Of a stretch of DNA of 64,000 nucleotides, positions 1 to 14,300 are shown piece after piece; the first letter of the stretch is position 1, and every line of letters starts with the position of its first letter. The position numbers and the translations under genes were made by a program. The notes beneath the pieces were generated by a model. It saw nothing but the letters and a program-made list of their open reading frames with translations. It searched no databases and was not told where the DNA came from. This DNA is from Owenia fusiformis (Eukaryota; Annelida; Polychaeta; Sabellida; Oweniidae), in NCBI GenBank assembly GCA_903813345.2, contig CAIIXF020000004.1, positions 3,555,525 through 3,619,524 of the forward strand, written 5' to 3'.

Positions 1-650
1 CCAATTACACTGAAATTTGGTATGTGATCTGCAAAATAAATATCCTTTAAGATGACATATAATAATTTTGTTTCCTAAACATCACGTGCTACGTTCTCTG
101 GTTCATGATTCATTCTGATTTATCGGAGTCTCTCTTTAACTTTTTAGCTTGTTAGAGACTATGATTTACCGTTAGAGAAAACATGTTCCTATACCTAGCG
201 CATTCGCCAAATAAATCAGTGGAGGAATGAATTATTGCCTAAGAATGCACCATCTCATTCTCATTCTGATTCTACCCGCTGGCTGATCCAGGAGAGCCCG
301 AGGCCCGCCTTTTTGTGGTCCAAAAAATGTCCTGATTCAAAATACCCCCCTGTTAAGATTCTGGATCCGCCAGTGCTACCATCTGTAAACTTTGTTCCAT
401 AAAACTGATATCTAAAAAAACTTTTTTCTGAGTGATTCTTGTTTTTATAGCCTATTATACACCAATGATTAAATTACAGTCTAAAATATTCTCTCTTCTT
501 ACTCTTTTCTAATTTAAATTTTATACCGAAATTATCAACATACCAAAGGTACACTTGATTTGTTTGTGAGATAATATTTTGTTTTCTACAAATTTGGATA
601 ATGCAAATAACCGGGAAAAAATAGCCGGGAAACCAAAAATAGGTTACTAT

Positions 651-722
651 GCTCCAATACGATTTTTTCATGAAATACGCTCCAATACGATTTTTTCATG
701 TAATACGATTCAATACGATTTT
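651..722. repeat. short tandem repeat, 28-bp unit
   Basis: The unit begins gctccaatacgattttttca and recurs 28 bases later, followed by a shortened third copy ending in caatacgattttt. Nothing codes here. The stretch 1-650 before it shows no gene or recognisable element. Confidence 0.7.
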
Positions 723-879
723 TGTTTCTTCATATTTCCCTGGGAAAACAGTAGTATTATGGAATAATATTATATATTTCTCTCGAACTTAAAGGCCCCC
801 ATGAGCGAATCCATTTGGCTAAACGCATTCTTGCAGTAATGTATGTTGTGCACATATCATAGCGTCATAACTGCTTCAT

Positions 880-1500
880 TATTCGTTTGGAATAAATTCC
901 CTTATACGAATATTAATGTAACATTTACAAATAAAATTCCCAAATTACAAATACAAATATGATTTATCAAATAAACAAACATATACTAAATTCGGGTGCA
1001 TTTTATATTTGTAAGGACTAGAAATATTTCTAACTAACAATTTATTATTCGCCAACTACAGCTTACAATTCGTAAATGTCCACAAAATTGCCTGTTATTT
1101 TATCGAAGAGATGTATTTTTACCAATAATAATCTTGCATATTACCCATGACTTGTTGCAGAAAGCAAAGGAATATTCGTACATTAGCGAATGATAAAATG
1201 AAACTTTACGAATATAAATGTGAGTTTACGAATACAAATGTGAATTAACGAATATAAACTGCAAGTCTCGGTTCAAATGTCACATGACATGTGTGGGGGA
1301 GGGGGCGATGACTTTGACCATGGGTTGACCATGTCTCGTTGAGCATGACCACGTGATCTTGATAAACTAATGAAAAACGAATATAAAAGTGCAATTTACG
1401 AATACAAATGACAATATTTACGAACAATAAATGTGCACTTTTACGTAAACATATTACATTGTTACGAAAATAAATTCGACAATTAAAAAATAAAAATGCC
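880..1500. repeat. diverged minisatellite, left part
   Basis: A motif close to tttacgaatayaaatgtg recurs many times with substitutions and small indels (for example near 905, 1205, 1223, 1242, 1378, 1397 and 1418). The same motif resumes at 2340-2475, beyond the MITE at 1662-2313, so this is one old array split by an insertion. Short open frames here only reflect the repeat. Confidence 0.65.
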
Positions 1501-1661
1501 AAGGCTAGTACTTATTCATTGATAAATTCGACATTCAGTTCGAAGATATCAAATTAATATATTTGCAGAAACAATAATAAAGGTACAAAATGAACTCATT
1601 TTATTTGTATACGGATAAACAATGTGTCACTAACAAATGCGTTTAAGGACTTTTGAATGTA

Positions 1662-2313
1662 CAGGGTGTCCCTAAAGTATGGACCCCCCCCCCCCCCTAG
1701 GCAGACATATACCAGTGTCGTCATAGTATGTGTCATATATCATTTTAAAGCTTATCCAAAGTTACATTGATTCACCAAGTATCATGGTTCAACTCTCAAA
1801 TGTATAAAAATTACAAACATTTCAAAATTTAGTGTTTGGTCAAAATTAAGTTCAATTTTACACCAAATCAATAGTCAATGTGTTCTCCCGGGCCATCTTA
1901 GCAGCAGCAATTCTTTTTGGATCGGATGGGTATTGAGTTGGAAAAAGAGAACGGTGAGGGTAGAAACTCTAAGGAACTCTTCTAAAGTGCCTTTACAGGT
2001 TTTAAGAGGGTTATAAAATTCCACACCCCTATTTAAAGGGCTTTTAAGGTCATATCTGAAAATAATTGCTGCTGTTAACATGGCCAAGGGGGGACTCTTT
2101 GACTAGTAATGTGGTGAAAGATTTACTGTGACTTTATTTTGACAAAACACTAACTTTTAAAATAACTGTAACTTTTTCCCATTTCGGTGTTAAACCATGA
2201 TACTTGGCAAATCAATGTAACTTTGGATAAGCTTTAAAATGATATATGACACATACTATGAGGACACTGGAACATGTCTGCCTAGGGGGGGGGCATACTT
2301 TCGGGACACCCTG
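1662..2313. mobile_element. Tc1/mariner-type MITE, TA target site
   Basis: Terminal inverted repeats begin CAGGGTGTCCC, carry an inner C- or G-rich run and stay alignable for at least 130 bases (about 1662-1795 against 2185-2313); shorter inverted matches continue inward. TA flanks both ends (1660-1661, 2314-2315). No transposase frame is visible, so it is non-autonomous. The superfamily comes from the TA duplication and the CAGGGTGTCCC-type end. Confidence 0.8.
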
Positions 2314-2339
2314 TATTTCAGTATAAAACATATACATAT

Positions 2340-2475
2340 ACGTTTTAACGAAATAAATTAGATTAACGAATATAAAAGGCAAACAATGAATGAAAATACT
2401 CAAGTTACGAACATAAATGTGCATTTAACAAGTACAGAAGTTCAATTTACGAATACATATAGTAAAATACGAATA
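2340..2475. repeat. diverged minisatellite, right part
   Basis: Continues the acgaatataaatgtg array seen at 880-1500 after the inserted MITE. An 82-codon open frame starting at 2386 runs out of the array and has no recognisable domain. Confidence 0.55.
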
Positions 2476-5369
2476 ATGAAGCAGAAAACATTATGGTGCA
2501 TCGTTGGGGTGTTCTTATGTGTAAGTATCCCTTCGGAAAGCTTCGGACGACTTCGGAACCATGCACAAAGATGCGCTTCGATTCGCATTTATCCAATTCG
2601 CCGAAGACTGGGCTTAGTGGATTTGTTCATGTGAGGGGGCTTTGAATTATTGTAATTGATCATTGTATAGTTTGTGTTGTGTTATTCATATAACGATTGT
2701 GCTGACACATTGTGTTCGGTAATCTCCGGTATCCTTTCGGGGTCTTCCGGTTATGTTAGCCATCTTGGGCATGTGGAAAGATCAGCGGAATATATAATTA
2801 CGACCATACCCTGATAAATGATGTTATGTTATGTGATAGTTATTAACGCAACATTTTGGACAGTTTCGGATATTCTTGGACAGTTCTGGTTGATGTCACT
2901 GGGCCCTTTTGAACATATTCTATTATGTATTGCATTGTCAAATACCTTAAGATGATCTCAGATTGACAATTATGCATAATTCTTAATTGATATAGCCTTT
3001 GTCATACTCACAGATTGTGCGCTTGAATTCGACGCCCTTTCCAGATACCTTTGCCATTATTAGTAATCAGCCTTCTTAACTCTCTGTTTGTTTGGTGTAC
3101 AGTTCTAAAATTTAAAAATGGATTTGAATCGCGATCATGAAATGAAATGACACTTCATTGAAGCAGGATATAAAACGTCTTCTGCAACGCCCTATGCTGT
3201 AGTTCCCAAAATTCGAAAAATACCACAAGGTCACCGCACGGCGTGTCCAAGTTTAGCGCGGAGGCTGCAAGTTTTATGTCTCCATAAATTTCAAATATGG
3301 CCTGCGGCTGACGTAGCATATTTAACTACTAATAGCACGTGGCTGTGCAAATTCTACAGCGGGTAAATGGTTGCTATTTGGTCGTAGAATTTATTGCAGC
3401 CCTCCGTAACAAATTATATGACATGGGCATAAGAATGGGCACATTGTATGCTTACAATTGTAAGCTTACTCGTAACATTTCATCTTATATATATTTTAAT
3501 ATCGAACAGTTCTGAATGAGAGAATTACTTCAAACAATTTATCTCTCTATCCATTATTGCCGCTTTTAGCATTTCTAAGGTAGTTGCAGGTCCAGTACTT
3601 TAAATTAAACACACATTTTATGAAATAATAACATTTTTACTTACCTCAATCAGCAGTCATAAAATCCACTGAATACGTGCAACTTATTCCAGGCGCCGAA
3701 TATATAAACTTAACCAAAACTATAGGTCCGCTAGAAATAGCATAAAACACTGCATATGTATGTAAAACAGGTTTACTACCCAGTTATATGCCCTAGATAT
3801 GTTTATTATAGTCTATGTGTATACATTTACTCCATTCCTTGTACAAAACTATGCTAAAACGAATATATCAAAATGTAAACATGTGTGGTAGCGTAGCATA
3901 ATAAATAAACATTATAAGTCTCATTTAGAAGGTAATTATGTTGTGCCAAAAGTTAGGAAAACCTTGATGTCTTACTTATATACTTATTTATATAAAAAAA
4001 GTACACCGGCTCGGATTTCTGGTGCCATTGAGGTGTCGTCTCAAATTTTGTTTTTCTGCTATGGTTAAATCAGTGGTTGAGAAAAAGCAGTTTTATTAAA
4101 ATTTGAGAAAACCATTTCTTAAGGCAGATAAATTTTTTCACTTCCAAAATGAAAAGTCTGTTAAACGCAGGGATGGTTTGGGTTAGGCGGTGGAAAATAA
4201 TGCGCCTAGAGTTGGATGACTTTAGGAAACAGTCCCTACGAGTTGTCAATAGTTCCGATTCATGTAAATATATCTAGATTATACAAACTCCTGATTTCTA
4301 TCATTTGAACTTAATGAGAATATTAATCTATGTGAAGTAAAACAATTTTAATTTTCTACCTATCACTTGATTCGTTTAAAACATGATGAGACAATATGAA
4401 CTATATAAATATTTCCATCATATATTTTATATTTTAGACTCATAATATTAGGGACTTGGTTACATGACCTCTGTCAAGTTCTCAAGTTGAAAAAGAAAGT
4501 TGGGAGAAAACTACAGTGTGAATAGTAACTGACGATTATTTCACTGTCAATGCTGGTTACCCAGATTAACCTCTATTCAAACATACAAAACGCGATGCTA
4601 TTTGAGTAATCAATTATTTGTTGATTTATTCAAATGCAAACAAACGGCCGTCTATTCCCATTTCAATCTTAATTCTATTGTTAACTCTTAACGAGGGCAA
4701 TATTAAAAAACTAAAACCAAGTAGGCTACAGTATTTTGTGAAAGATACTTGTTGAGAATCATACACATGTCCTACTAATCTGTATACAATTATAAAGCTA
4801 CAGTATATGTTTTCAAGTTACCAAAGTCATGTTTATATATTTTAATATTTAATTAATCATGAAAATACAATAGTTTAACATTCTCCGTACTCTCTACAAG
4901 GAAATTTCAGTTTAGACCTCAAACTAGGGAGTTCATGGTGTCATATGTCGCAGGAAAGAATAGCGTGTAAGGCTGATGAATCTTAGTTTCTGTCCAAGAA
5001 TCAAAACCATTGCCTTGAACTCAAGGCTCCATATATGTTTAACAGAATACATGAAACGGTCGATAATGTTTGTCTGCCTTTATTTAGCTTACAGGGTCAA
5101 ATCCAGGTTCTAAGGTCAGACGACATGGCGCATCCATATAATGAATGAGAGGCCAAAATTGAAAGAGATTGACAATAGAGAAGATTACTTTTCTCAAATA
5201 AGATATAGCCTAACAAATGTTATTTTTCTAAATCTATCACGGATAAAAAAATTCTATTGATTGAAACAGGTGTTTTATTTCGCGTCATATTTGGTGTGCA
5301 TACAAGGGGTCTTCACATATCAGAATCTAAAAAACGGTTGTTGGATATTCTACCTCAAATCAAAATAAA
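2476..5369. other. intergenic, no gene seen
   Basis: No coding exon, RNA gene or complete transposon recognised. GC-rich fragments around 3225-3410 (cgcacggcg, ctgcggctgacg, gtagaattt) loosely recall the interior of the Harbinger-like MITEs at 32.3 and 41.2 kb but lack their ends. The promoter of USP gene 1 must lie at the right edge; no confident TATA or initiator was identified. Confidence 0.4.
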
Positions 5370-8300
5370 ATGACTAACAAGAAAGTGTTAATTGCAGTGG
5401 ATGCTTCAGAGCAGGCTGAGTTCGCTTTCAACTGTAAGTAGACTTGTTGATTGCTTCGTTATAAGGCCAAAGTACTCATAATACTAAGTATAAAATCGAA
5501 ATTTGTTCAGAAATTGTGGGCGATAATAGATCAAAGCTTCTGTAATTGTAAACAAATATATATGATATGTCCTAATTATTTCATGTGTAGATATGGTGAA
5601 TAACATGTGTGTATCATTGGTATTTAATGATAAGTGAAAATGGTCAAAAACAACAAATGATAATTAAACCTTGAATGGGATACATAGTTCTAGTACTCGC
5701 CTTACATGTACAGTAAGAATTAGTGATACGATGACCTTAGATGGCCTGGAAATCGTGTTTTCGTTTGAACGTTCTATAGATGGTTTGGTTTCAACTCATT
5801 TTAGAATTGGGAGGAAACTTGCCACTTAGCATGATATTACCCCTTCAATGTTCATGATCATTATCATTCAGTATTTGACCTTGTTGACTTAAATATGTAC
5901 ATACCAAACATGTCTACAATATTCACTACCAATAACGACAGCGAATAAGCCTTGAAGAGTTTTTCTTAGGATTACTCTACTATTCGTTTTTTCTACTGTA
6001 GGGTATTTCGAACATATTCACGGTGAGAACAATGAAGTCGTTCTCGTACATTGTCCTGAAACTCCCAGTCTCCCAGCGTTATCTTTGACACGTAAGTATC
6101 AGTGTTTAATTTTATTTAAACTTCTTCATGTTCAAATTTAAAAAATCCAATTGAAATGTGAAAATGACATTTCCACGTAGAAACGTTCAGGTTTTTGTGA
6201 AAATACTGAACTACTTTATAGGTGTTACAATATTGCACAGCCCATGTAAGAGAGGGAATACCCCAGCCAGGGTTCAGAGAAGACATATCTTCAATGGAAA
6301 GTTAATATAGAGATGACCCATTATCTCGGATTGGTCACATTGACAGGGAATTACGTAAACAAATTCATTTTTAAAACGCTAAATGAGTGTTTACGAATGT
6401 GGTTATAACTTATCATTTCACGCCATGATTAAGAAAGATGTAAGGGATATTGTACATCGAGGTGTCTTATTCAGAAACTAGTAGGTGGAAATTCAAATTT
6501 GGAAATTATGGGTCATCTCTGAGCTCTGGATTTTCCCTCATCTTGGTCCGCATATTAAATATACTTTATAGATACAAGCTTTTGTAAAATGTCTCTATTT
6601 CAGAATCAATCACAGGCTACATTACCATCAGTCAGTTAAAAAAATGAATGAATATTTACACTGTTAGATCATTTTTTTAGATCCAATGAACGTGCCTTAT
6701 GAAGAGTGGCAAGGTGCTATGGTGAAACAGCACGAAGCAGTCAATAAAATCGAATCCCATTACCAAGCTCAATGCATACATATGAAGGTACATGTACATG
6801 GTGCGCGCGCAGAAAGTCTTGTCACGTGATGTCTGAATTGGCCAATCAAACAGTTAACCTTCCTTACCTATTGGTTAGCAAAAAATATTTAGCAAAGCAA
6901 TTGGAATTTAGTCTTCATTTATGATATAATTCAATAGGCGGCTAGATATATTAGAAGGGGTTATTGTCTGTATTTCAGATATTTAGTGATATGACTTTTA
7001 GGGTGACCTGTATAAGTGTTCCTTTTGGGCAAATAGAGAGCTGTCTGTGTAGTAATCTCAAACTTTAAGTTATATGATGATTTGATAATTTGACAAGTTT
7101 GTTTTTGTTTATATTATTTTTACTTGATAAATCGCTGATTCAATGACAGAATATTAATCAAATGAGGATAACTTCTAGTTTTGGTATTCAACATTGTTAT
7201 CGTGTTCCGTTTCCTGCACTCATTGGCCAAAAATAACTTTAAGGTACAATTCGGTGAATTCTGGCCAGTACTCCGTATTGACATTTAAAGACCCCTTCGA
7301 TCTGTTTGCTGACCAAAAACTTAATAAAAACTCAAATAAAGAGAGAAAAACAATGAGAATATACCAAATGAACGAATCCCCTTTGATATATTTTTATGAT
7401 CAATATATATCGAGTTCATGTCATCTAAGCTCATGATGAACCGGAAATGGCACAAAATGCATCGGTTAATAAGAGCTGTATCCTATATGAGACTGTAGAA
7501 CATGAACATGATGTGAGTTGTGACTTACATCATATGCAAGTCATAAGTCGCGAAAACATGAATACGCGAAAAGAAACAAATGTACAAATTCGTGAAAATT
7601 GCTCCCTCAAATTCCATGTGTTTTACAGTATGTCGCGATCGCATAGTACACAATGATATTATTTACCAGTTTGTGCTTAATAAATGATAAGCCTTTATCA
7701 ACATCTGTTTCATAATTATCTTACATATAAGGTTGAAGCTGACTTTTTCAATGATATTGTAAAATGGAACCAGTGCGCTGTATACCTGATATATTAGGCT
7801 ATGTCATCGAATCAATCATTCAGGCAAGGTCAAATCAATTTTTTATTTTACACATGATTTACAAGTTAAGACGTATTGCTGTTTATTTCATTTGTAAAAT
7901 CTCACAGCAATGTCACTGTTCCACAACTAGTTACTTTGACGGAACGCCAATGTAACAAAATGGATGAACTTCCTGGTTACGAGTTTTATGTTTTCTCGAT
8001 TTAAACCTACTTATAAGTATAGTTGCAGATTATAATTTGGCACAACGCTAGAAAATGTAGTTTAGTTTTAATAATATTCTTCGATTTGGAATTTGTTTTG
8101 TAAATGAAGTTGCAATTCATATATTTAGCCCCTCGAAAGTCCGTTATATTACCAATGTATATTACTTTGACGACTTACGTCATGAATGTAACAAAAGCGA
8201 TGGTCTAAATGCAGGAATTGCACTTACACCGAGAGCATTTCTTAAAGCTAGACTATATTGTCTAACTTTGTGCCAAATGATAATCCGCATCATGTCTTAT

Positions 8301-11300
8301 ACGTAAGTTTAAATCAGAAAACAAAAAACTCATATCAAGGAAGTTCATCCATTTTGTTACATTGACGTTCCCTCAAAGTAACTAGTTGTGGAACAGTGAA
8401 TTTGCGCCTCTTATTGCACTGCATGCCCTTTCACATCAGACGGATACAACTCTTTATTAAATTTTTGAGACAAACATCAATGTCAATCAAGAAAAGATGT
8501 ATACAGTATATTGTTCCAAAGATTGCTGACGGGCAGATATATATTGATCGTAAAATTGTTCTATTTAAGTTTTGAGTTGCTTACGTGTCTGCTTTTGGCG
8601 TCTACTAAATGCATTTTGCCACTCCTTTTGTTTTGCAGTTTGTTTGCTATCTACTGAGAAGTGTTGCTATTAGCGCAAATCATTGATTGGCTGATCTGTT
8701 TAGCATTCTCCGAGCGCACTCCTCAACTATCATACACTATACGCTATAACTCCCTTCTTCCGGAGAAGATATAACGGGAATAATTCAATAAAGTGCGAGT
8801 TAATTGGATTGTGCGTCAATCAAACCCTAAAAATTAATCAATCAAAGGACAACAGCACAAACGTGTATATATTCGTATTTTTAAAATATTCAAATGCTTT
8901 GCAAATAATATAACATATGGATGTATTTTATCATATAGTATTTTACCGTGGCCATTTTATTGCACAATCCAACTGACTCGCACTGGAGTGTGTATGCCGT
9001 CAGGACACATTGCGTTCGGAATATGCTGTTTACTTGCATTTTTATAGATGAGTACATTGACAAGCACTTGTAGGGAAGTTATCAAAGTATCGATGAACGA
9101 TGAAAAACTTTAGTAACTTGTCATCCCCTTCTCTCCCTTCAAAGCGTAGGTGATGATAATAAATTCGTTCGTACTTTTTGGTTATTGTCAATTCTTTACA
9201 TTGCAAAATATCCCACAACCATGAAATTTCCTTTATTGCAAGCAAATTTTTGGGGGAAACACTGGAAGCAAACGATTGCCCATTCCTGACTTTAAGTTTT
9301 ATCGTAAATTGATACTGCAATTCCTATATACAGGATAAGCCAAAATATGAGTCATTCATTCATCATTCAATTAAACCTTGTCCAATGTTCTTTAATTTTA
9401 TCAAATTTAATCGATCTACTCCCGTTGGTCACAATTTTATGGCCACTGATTTGCCAAACATGCTTGAAATGCCTAAACAGGCCATACTAATTGGAGTATT
9501 TTATTCAAAAATGAATACAATTTTGAATAAAATACTCAATATGCCGGGCGTCGGCCTGTGAATCGGAGCAAATGTGACCTAGGCATAACAGCTTTTGAAA
9601 CATCGGAACAAGAGATATGTAGAAAGGAGGATGTGAGCCATAACACTAGATGTCTATTCTCTCGTGTAGTGATCATCTTCGCCTGAAATGTCCAAGCTAA
9701 CATCCAGACTCGACGCCGGCATTTTATTATAGCATATTTTGTAAATGGTAATAAAATAGGGATAGAACAATGAAACTCTCTAGCATGAAAGAACATTGAA
9801 CAAGATTTAATTTTGACTTTGACAAGTACAAATCAATTAACTCAAATCAATGTTGAATGACTGAGTTATTAAGATTTGCTGGGTTTTTGGCTCACCCTGT
9901 AATATTTTATTCAATGTTTGTTGTAGAACATGGTATGTGTTTGTTTGTGATCTGTCTCGTGTTATGCATACACTTATTTGCTTTTGCATTTTTATTTGAT
10001 ATCGCGACTAATAATCCAATTGTGTAACTACTATTGCGTGTAATACGTATATAAGTTGAAAGCAGAACATTGTTTCTGAAATGAAATTGTTGTGCTTTTC
10101 GATTATTTGCTATCAAATTAGACTTAAGCTGAAAGTACAATCTGAATTGTCATCTCAGGAGTTCCTAATAATTGTCAAACTTTACAGTTTAGTCTTCAAC
10201 ATTAATTGATAAATAAACCCATACAATAGTAGTCTACTCATATTTTGAAGACTAGAACTGCTGAGGAAGCTTGAATACCACCAAAATATTCGTAATGACC
10301 ATCTTTCAACGAAATACTTGGTCCAAAGAAAACCTTATAGAAATATTTTTACTAAATTGTTCCACTGCAGGCAACGGAGTATCGAGTTTGAATAATGGCT
10401 GCCAATCCTCCTTGTGTTCAGCTGCAACGTTTTGTAATTTCTGCAGTTAATCACGTTTGATTATCACATAAAGCTTGCAATTTATTTCAATAAGATTTAA
10501 TGTCCATTGCATGACATCTTGTAATACATTCTGTAAAACCATGTTTAGGATATTAATCTTGTAATTATTTCTCAAATCTATAATTCAATCAATCGTGTAG
10601 TTCATTCCTTCAGTCCATTGAATATAAATCTGCAGTAATCTCACTATGGGTGTTATCATTTCTGTGTTTGTCCCATTCATGTTGTGATTTATTGGCATGG
10701 CAACTCTGCAATGATGCTTCCTTATTAGTATCATCCCTTTAACCCTTCAATTCTAAAGACAAAAAATATTTATAGAATACTGTAGTATATATATGAAATA
10801 AATTAGTAAAAAAAATTAAAAGTTAGTATCATCCAATAGGTGTGTAAGTTACATTTTTATTCAGTGCCTCAATTAACAAACACCATCCTGCAGTTTTGTT
10901 CAGTCAATAATAAAAAAAAATTAAGCAAGGAGTTCACGCGTCTCGAACCCACGACATCATGGTTGAGGGGACAACGCCTTATATAAACCGTCCCCGACAG
11001 ACGGTCAGCTTGAACTGTAATATAGTCATACTTATTAGTTACATTCCCCATTATTATTGTGGCATGAGAAAGAGTAACTATGCCTTCCTCTTTTTCTTTG
11101 GCATGGCTATCCAGACTCTTCTTGTTGTTGCTAGTACGTCACGCTATGGTTACTATGGAAACAGTTGCAGGTCTGGTGCATGAAATAGCATTGCACCGTA
11201 CCAAGAAGTATGTAGGTCACTGCTGCTGAACTGATAATACATTGATTAATCATTTTTGAGCTGGATAATAGAACACTACAAAAATTTAGTTACTTGGTTC

Positions 11301-14300
11301 ATATAAGTGTATAGTGTCGGAGATTGTGAGCTCATTTATTTCAACGTACAGTGTAGTGTTTGATCTCACAAATAATGTTATCAGCTTTAATGGGAGTGAC
11401 TGGATTTTGTAAAGGGGACAGTGTTGCTTTTGTATACAGTGTAGTTACTGTCTACAATTCCTATGCAGTAGCCCTACCCATGACATTTTACCTTCATATT
11501 GCCAATTGTGGCTTAAAGAGGGGGGACGACAGTGTTGCTTTTGTATACAGTGTAGTTACTGTCTACAGTTCCTATGCAGTAGCCCTACCCATGACATTTT
11601 ACCTTCATAATGCCAATTGTGGCTTAAAGAGGGGGAAACCCCGTAAGTTGAGAGCTAATACGTCTGCGGAAGTGATTTTACCCTCTCCCTAATAATACGT
11701 CTGCGGAAGTGCTTTTACCTTCTCCCTTATTAATTGTCGTGGTTACAGAGCCACTGCAACTTCCTGCAGCAGAATGGCAGGAGGCCCTAGAACAACAAGT
11801 GAAAGATGTTAAGAAGCTACAAGAAGCATATGAACAACGATTTGAACAGATGAAGGTATATTGATGTAAACTGTTAAACTGATGATACGTAAACGTATGT
11901 ATTCCACATACGTTTGTACGTGTTAAGTTAAGTGCTCGAGAACAGACTACAACGTCAAAACAGTTCGTAAAAACATATGAATATACAAGTATGTATGTGC
12001 TAATGCGCTAGCTGCATTTAAAGTGGCACCAAATTTACTTACAATCCAAAACTTAATATCTGCAAAAAGCTTTGAAACAACTGATCAAAAACGTAAGTTA
12101 TTGAAGATTTCTAGTGCAAAAATGTTAAAATTCATACAAACTGATTATACAGCTTGGACATCTTTTTCAAAAATGATTGCCAAATAATCTTAAAATCAAA
12201 GTATTATCAGGAAATAAAGTCAAAATTGTTGGCCCTTTTAAGAAAACTGACAAGGAATGTGAGAAAAAAATTTAAATGTGTGATCTTTCATAGCCCCTGG
12301 GGTCGCCCTTTGTTGCCGTTTCATGTGTACAGATCTCGAGCTCTTAACTCCAATTACCAGTTTAACGAACGTATTAATACTGCAGTTTTACATACTGTGA
12401 TTCTGGTCGGCTGAGACTGTGCATTATTTTCAATATACATGTGCTTTTGTTCGAAAATATATCATGAAATCAAACTTTTGGATCATGTATGGATCGAATT
12501 CTAGAACAGGCTTTTAATTCCATCAATTTAATGTTCATTTAGGGGCTTGCCTCCTATCTTTAAGGTAGGCATAATTGTGCTAATTTTGGACCTGTCAGCA
12601 AGCTAACAAGGCGAGGTCCATGGTTAATTAGGAGATTACTCGTTTTTCTCTGGCTACCTTAACTGCATGCAAACCACACTCTGTTAATGAACAGTATTAC
12701 AGCATAAACAGCAATATATAGTACCATTTTTCATGAGTCATTTTTTATAGAAAAATAGTTCCTAGTAGGCATATTGATCAGTGACTAGAAACTGAACTTT
12801 TTTAACATTTTTAAAATTATGATATTCACTCATGCAAAACAGCAATCTAACCAATATCAGTTATTCATACAATTATAACTAAGTGTATGATTGTAAAATT
12901 GTAGCACTTGTTTTATTTATACATAGCAATAGCTTATTTGCATATATGCCATTAGTCTTCAAGCTTCATGCTTAAGTAGTTTTGTTTTTTTAATACGTGA
13001 GAAATATTTGTGTGCTTGCTTGGGCTTATTAATGTTATTTTGCCTTTAAACTGTGGGAATATGTAAAGTACTTGGCATGATAGGTTTACTAAAATACTTC
13101 AGTACTTAATTTTATAATTAAGTATACTAGTATTATGCTACTTAGTACTTAAGACATTGTATAATAAGTATTCTAGTTTATATAAGTACTTATTATTAAG
13201 ATGTGATATAAAATGTATACTTGAAGTATACTAAGTACGTAAGACATAATACTGTAGGTGTATAATAGAGGTCGCTTTTTGTGTTATGTTATATTAACAG
13301 TACCTACAATTCTGGTCCCAAATTACCTCAAATTTTTGCAATTTTGCACAATATAGCGTAACCTACAATATACTTTTTTACGAACCTTCTTTTTGTAATT
13401 ACCAAAGCTTTAAAAAATTCCTCACATGGACTTTAAATCATAGGCCCGGGAACAGATATAAAAATCGATTCTGAAGAAAAAATCTACTTGGGACTCAGAC
13501 TCACTAAATTATACATGTTCCTGGGCCTGTGCTTTAATACTTGCCTTATGTATTCTAAAAGGGGCAAGTAGGTATGGTGGAATTTAGTTCGGAACTTGTC
13601 ATGTTATTTACGAGGAAAGATTATTTTGTGCTAATACCTTGATTAAGCTTTTGGTTTTTTCAGAAAATGAATTTTGCAGCAAGTCTGTTGCTTGTTCAAG
13701 TTGCAATTACTATGTTTTAAAAACAGCTTTGGGTTATTAGAATCAGTGTTACCATGGGCTTTCAACTAGTCTAGTTGAAAGCCCATGTGTTAGAAACTGT
13801 GGTCTTTAATGTTGTATATTCGTAATAAGTCAACATAATTAACTCTTCATTTCGATGGATTAGGCTTAAACTAAAACTAAAAGTATTCGAAATTCAACGT
13901 CAACAACGATATCCAATATCAAACATTGAATGCAATATTGATTTAATTTCGACGTATGCTAAACATTCTATATTGTGATCATTCAAATGGTCACTTTGAC
14001 TTAAATGTATTTATTCGATTAATGTTTTCTTATGTTTAAATCAACAGTGCTTTGTCTATTTAAGAGGAAAATATAGTTTAATTAATAAAAAGGTGCAAGC
14101 CGTAGATCAAGCCTCTACCCCTTCCATAATGAACCGTATCGCTAATCAGTGTTACCCCCGTGTGTCACTTGACCATGTGTCTAGGTTTGTTTGTTAATAA
14201 GGGATATACAAGAGCTTGAAATACTTAAAAATGTCATCGCAGCAAATTCCATGAAAGAAATATAAAATAACAATTCAAATATTTCTAGGTCAAGCATAGC

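Larger units (their letters stand above)
11856..14288. other. USP gene 1 intron before the last exon
   Basis: No further exon recognised. AT-rich sequence at 13080-13260 is low complexity with repeated agtactta and aagtatact words. A small hairpin and a perfect palindrome are listed separately. Confidence 0.5.

Noticed and set aside
10915-11010. Functional tRNA-Leu gene on the minus strand
   Set aside because: The B box is good, but the A box and acceptor stem are disrupted and a T-rich tail follows, so a SINE relic is more likely.
11360-11692. 110-codon frame with two identical 37-residue blocks
   Set aside because: Explained by the 111-bp tandem duplication in a USP intron; no domain, and it ends before exon 3b.
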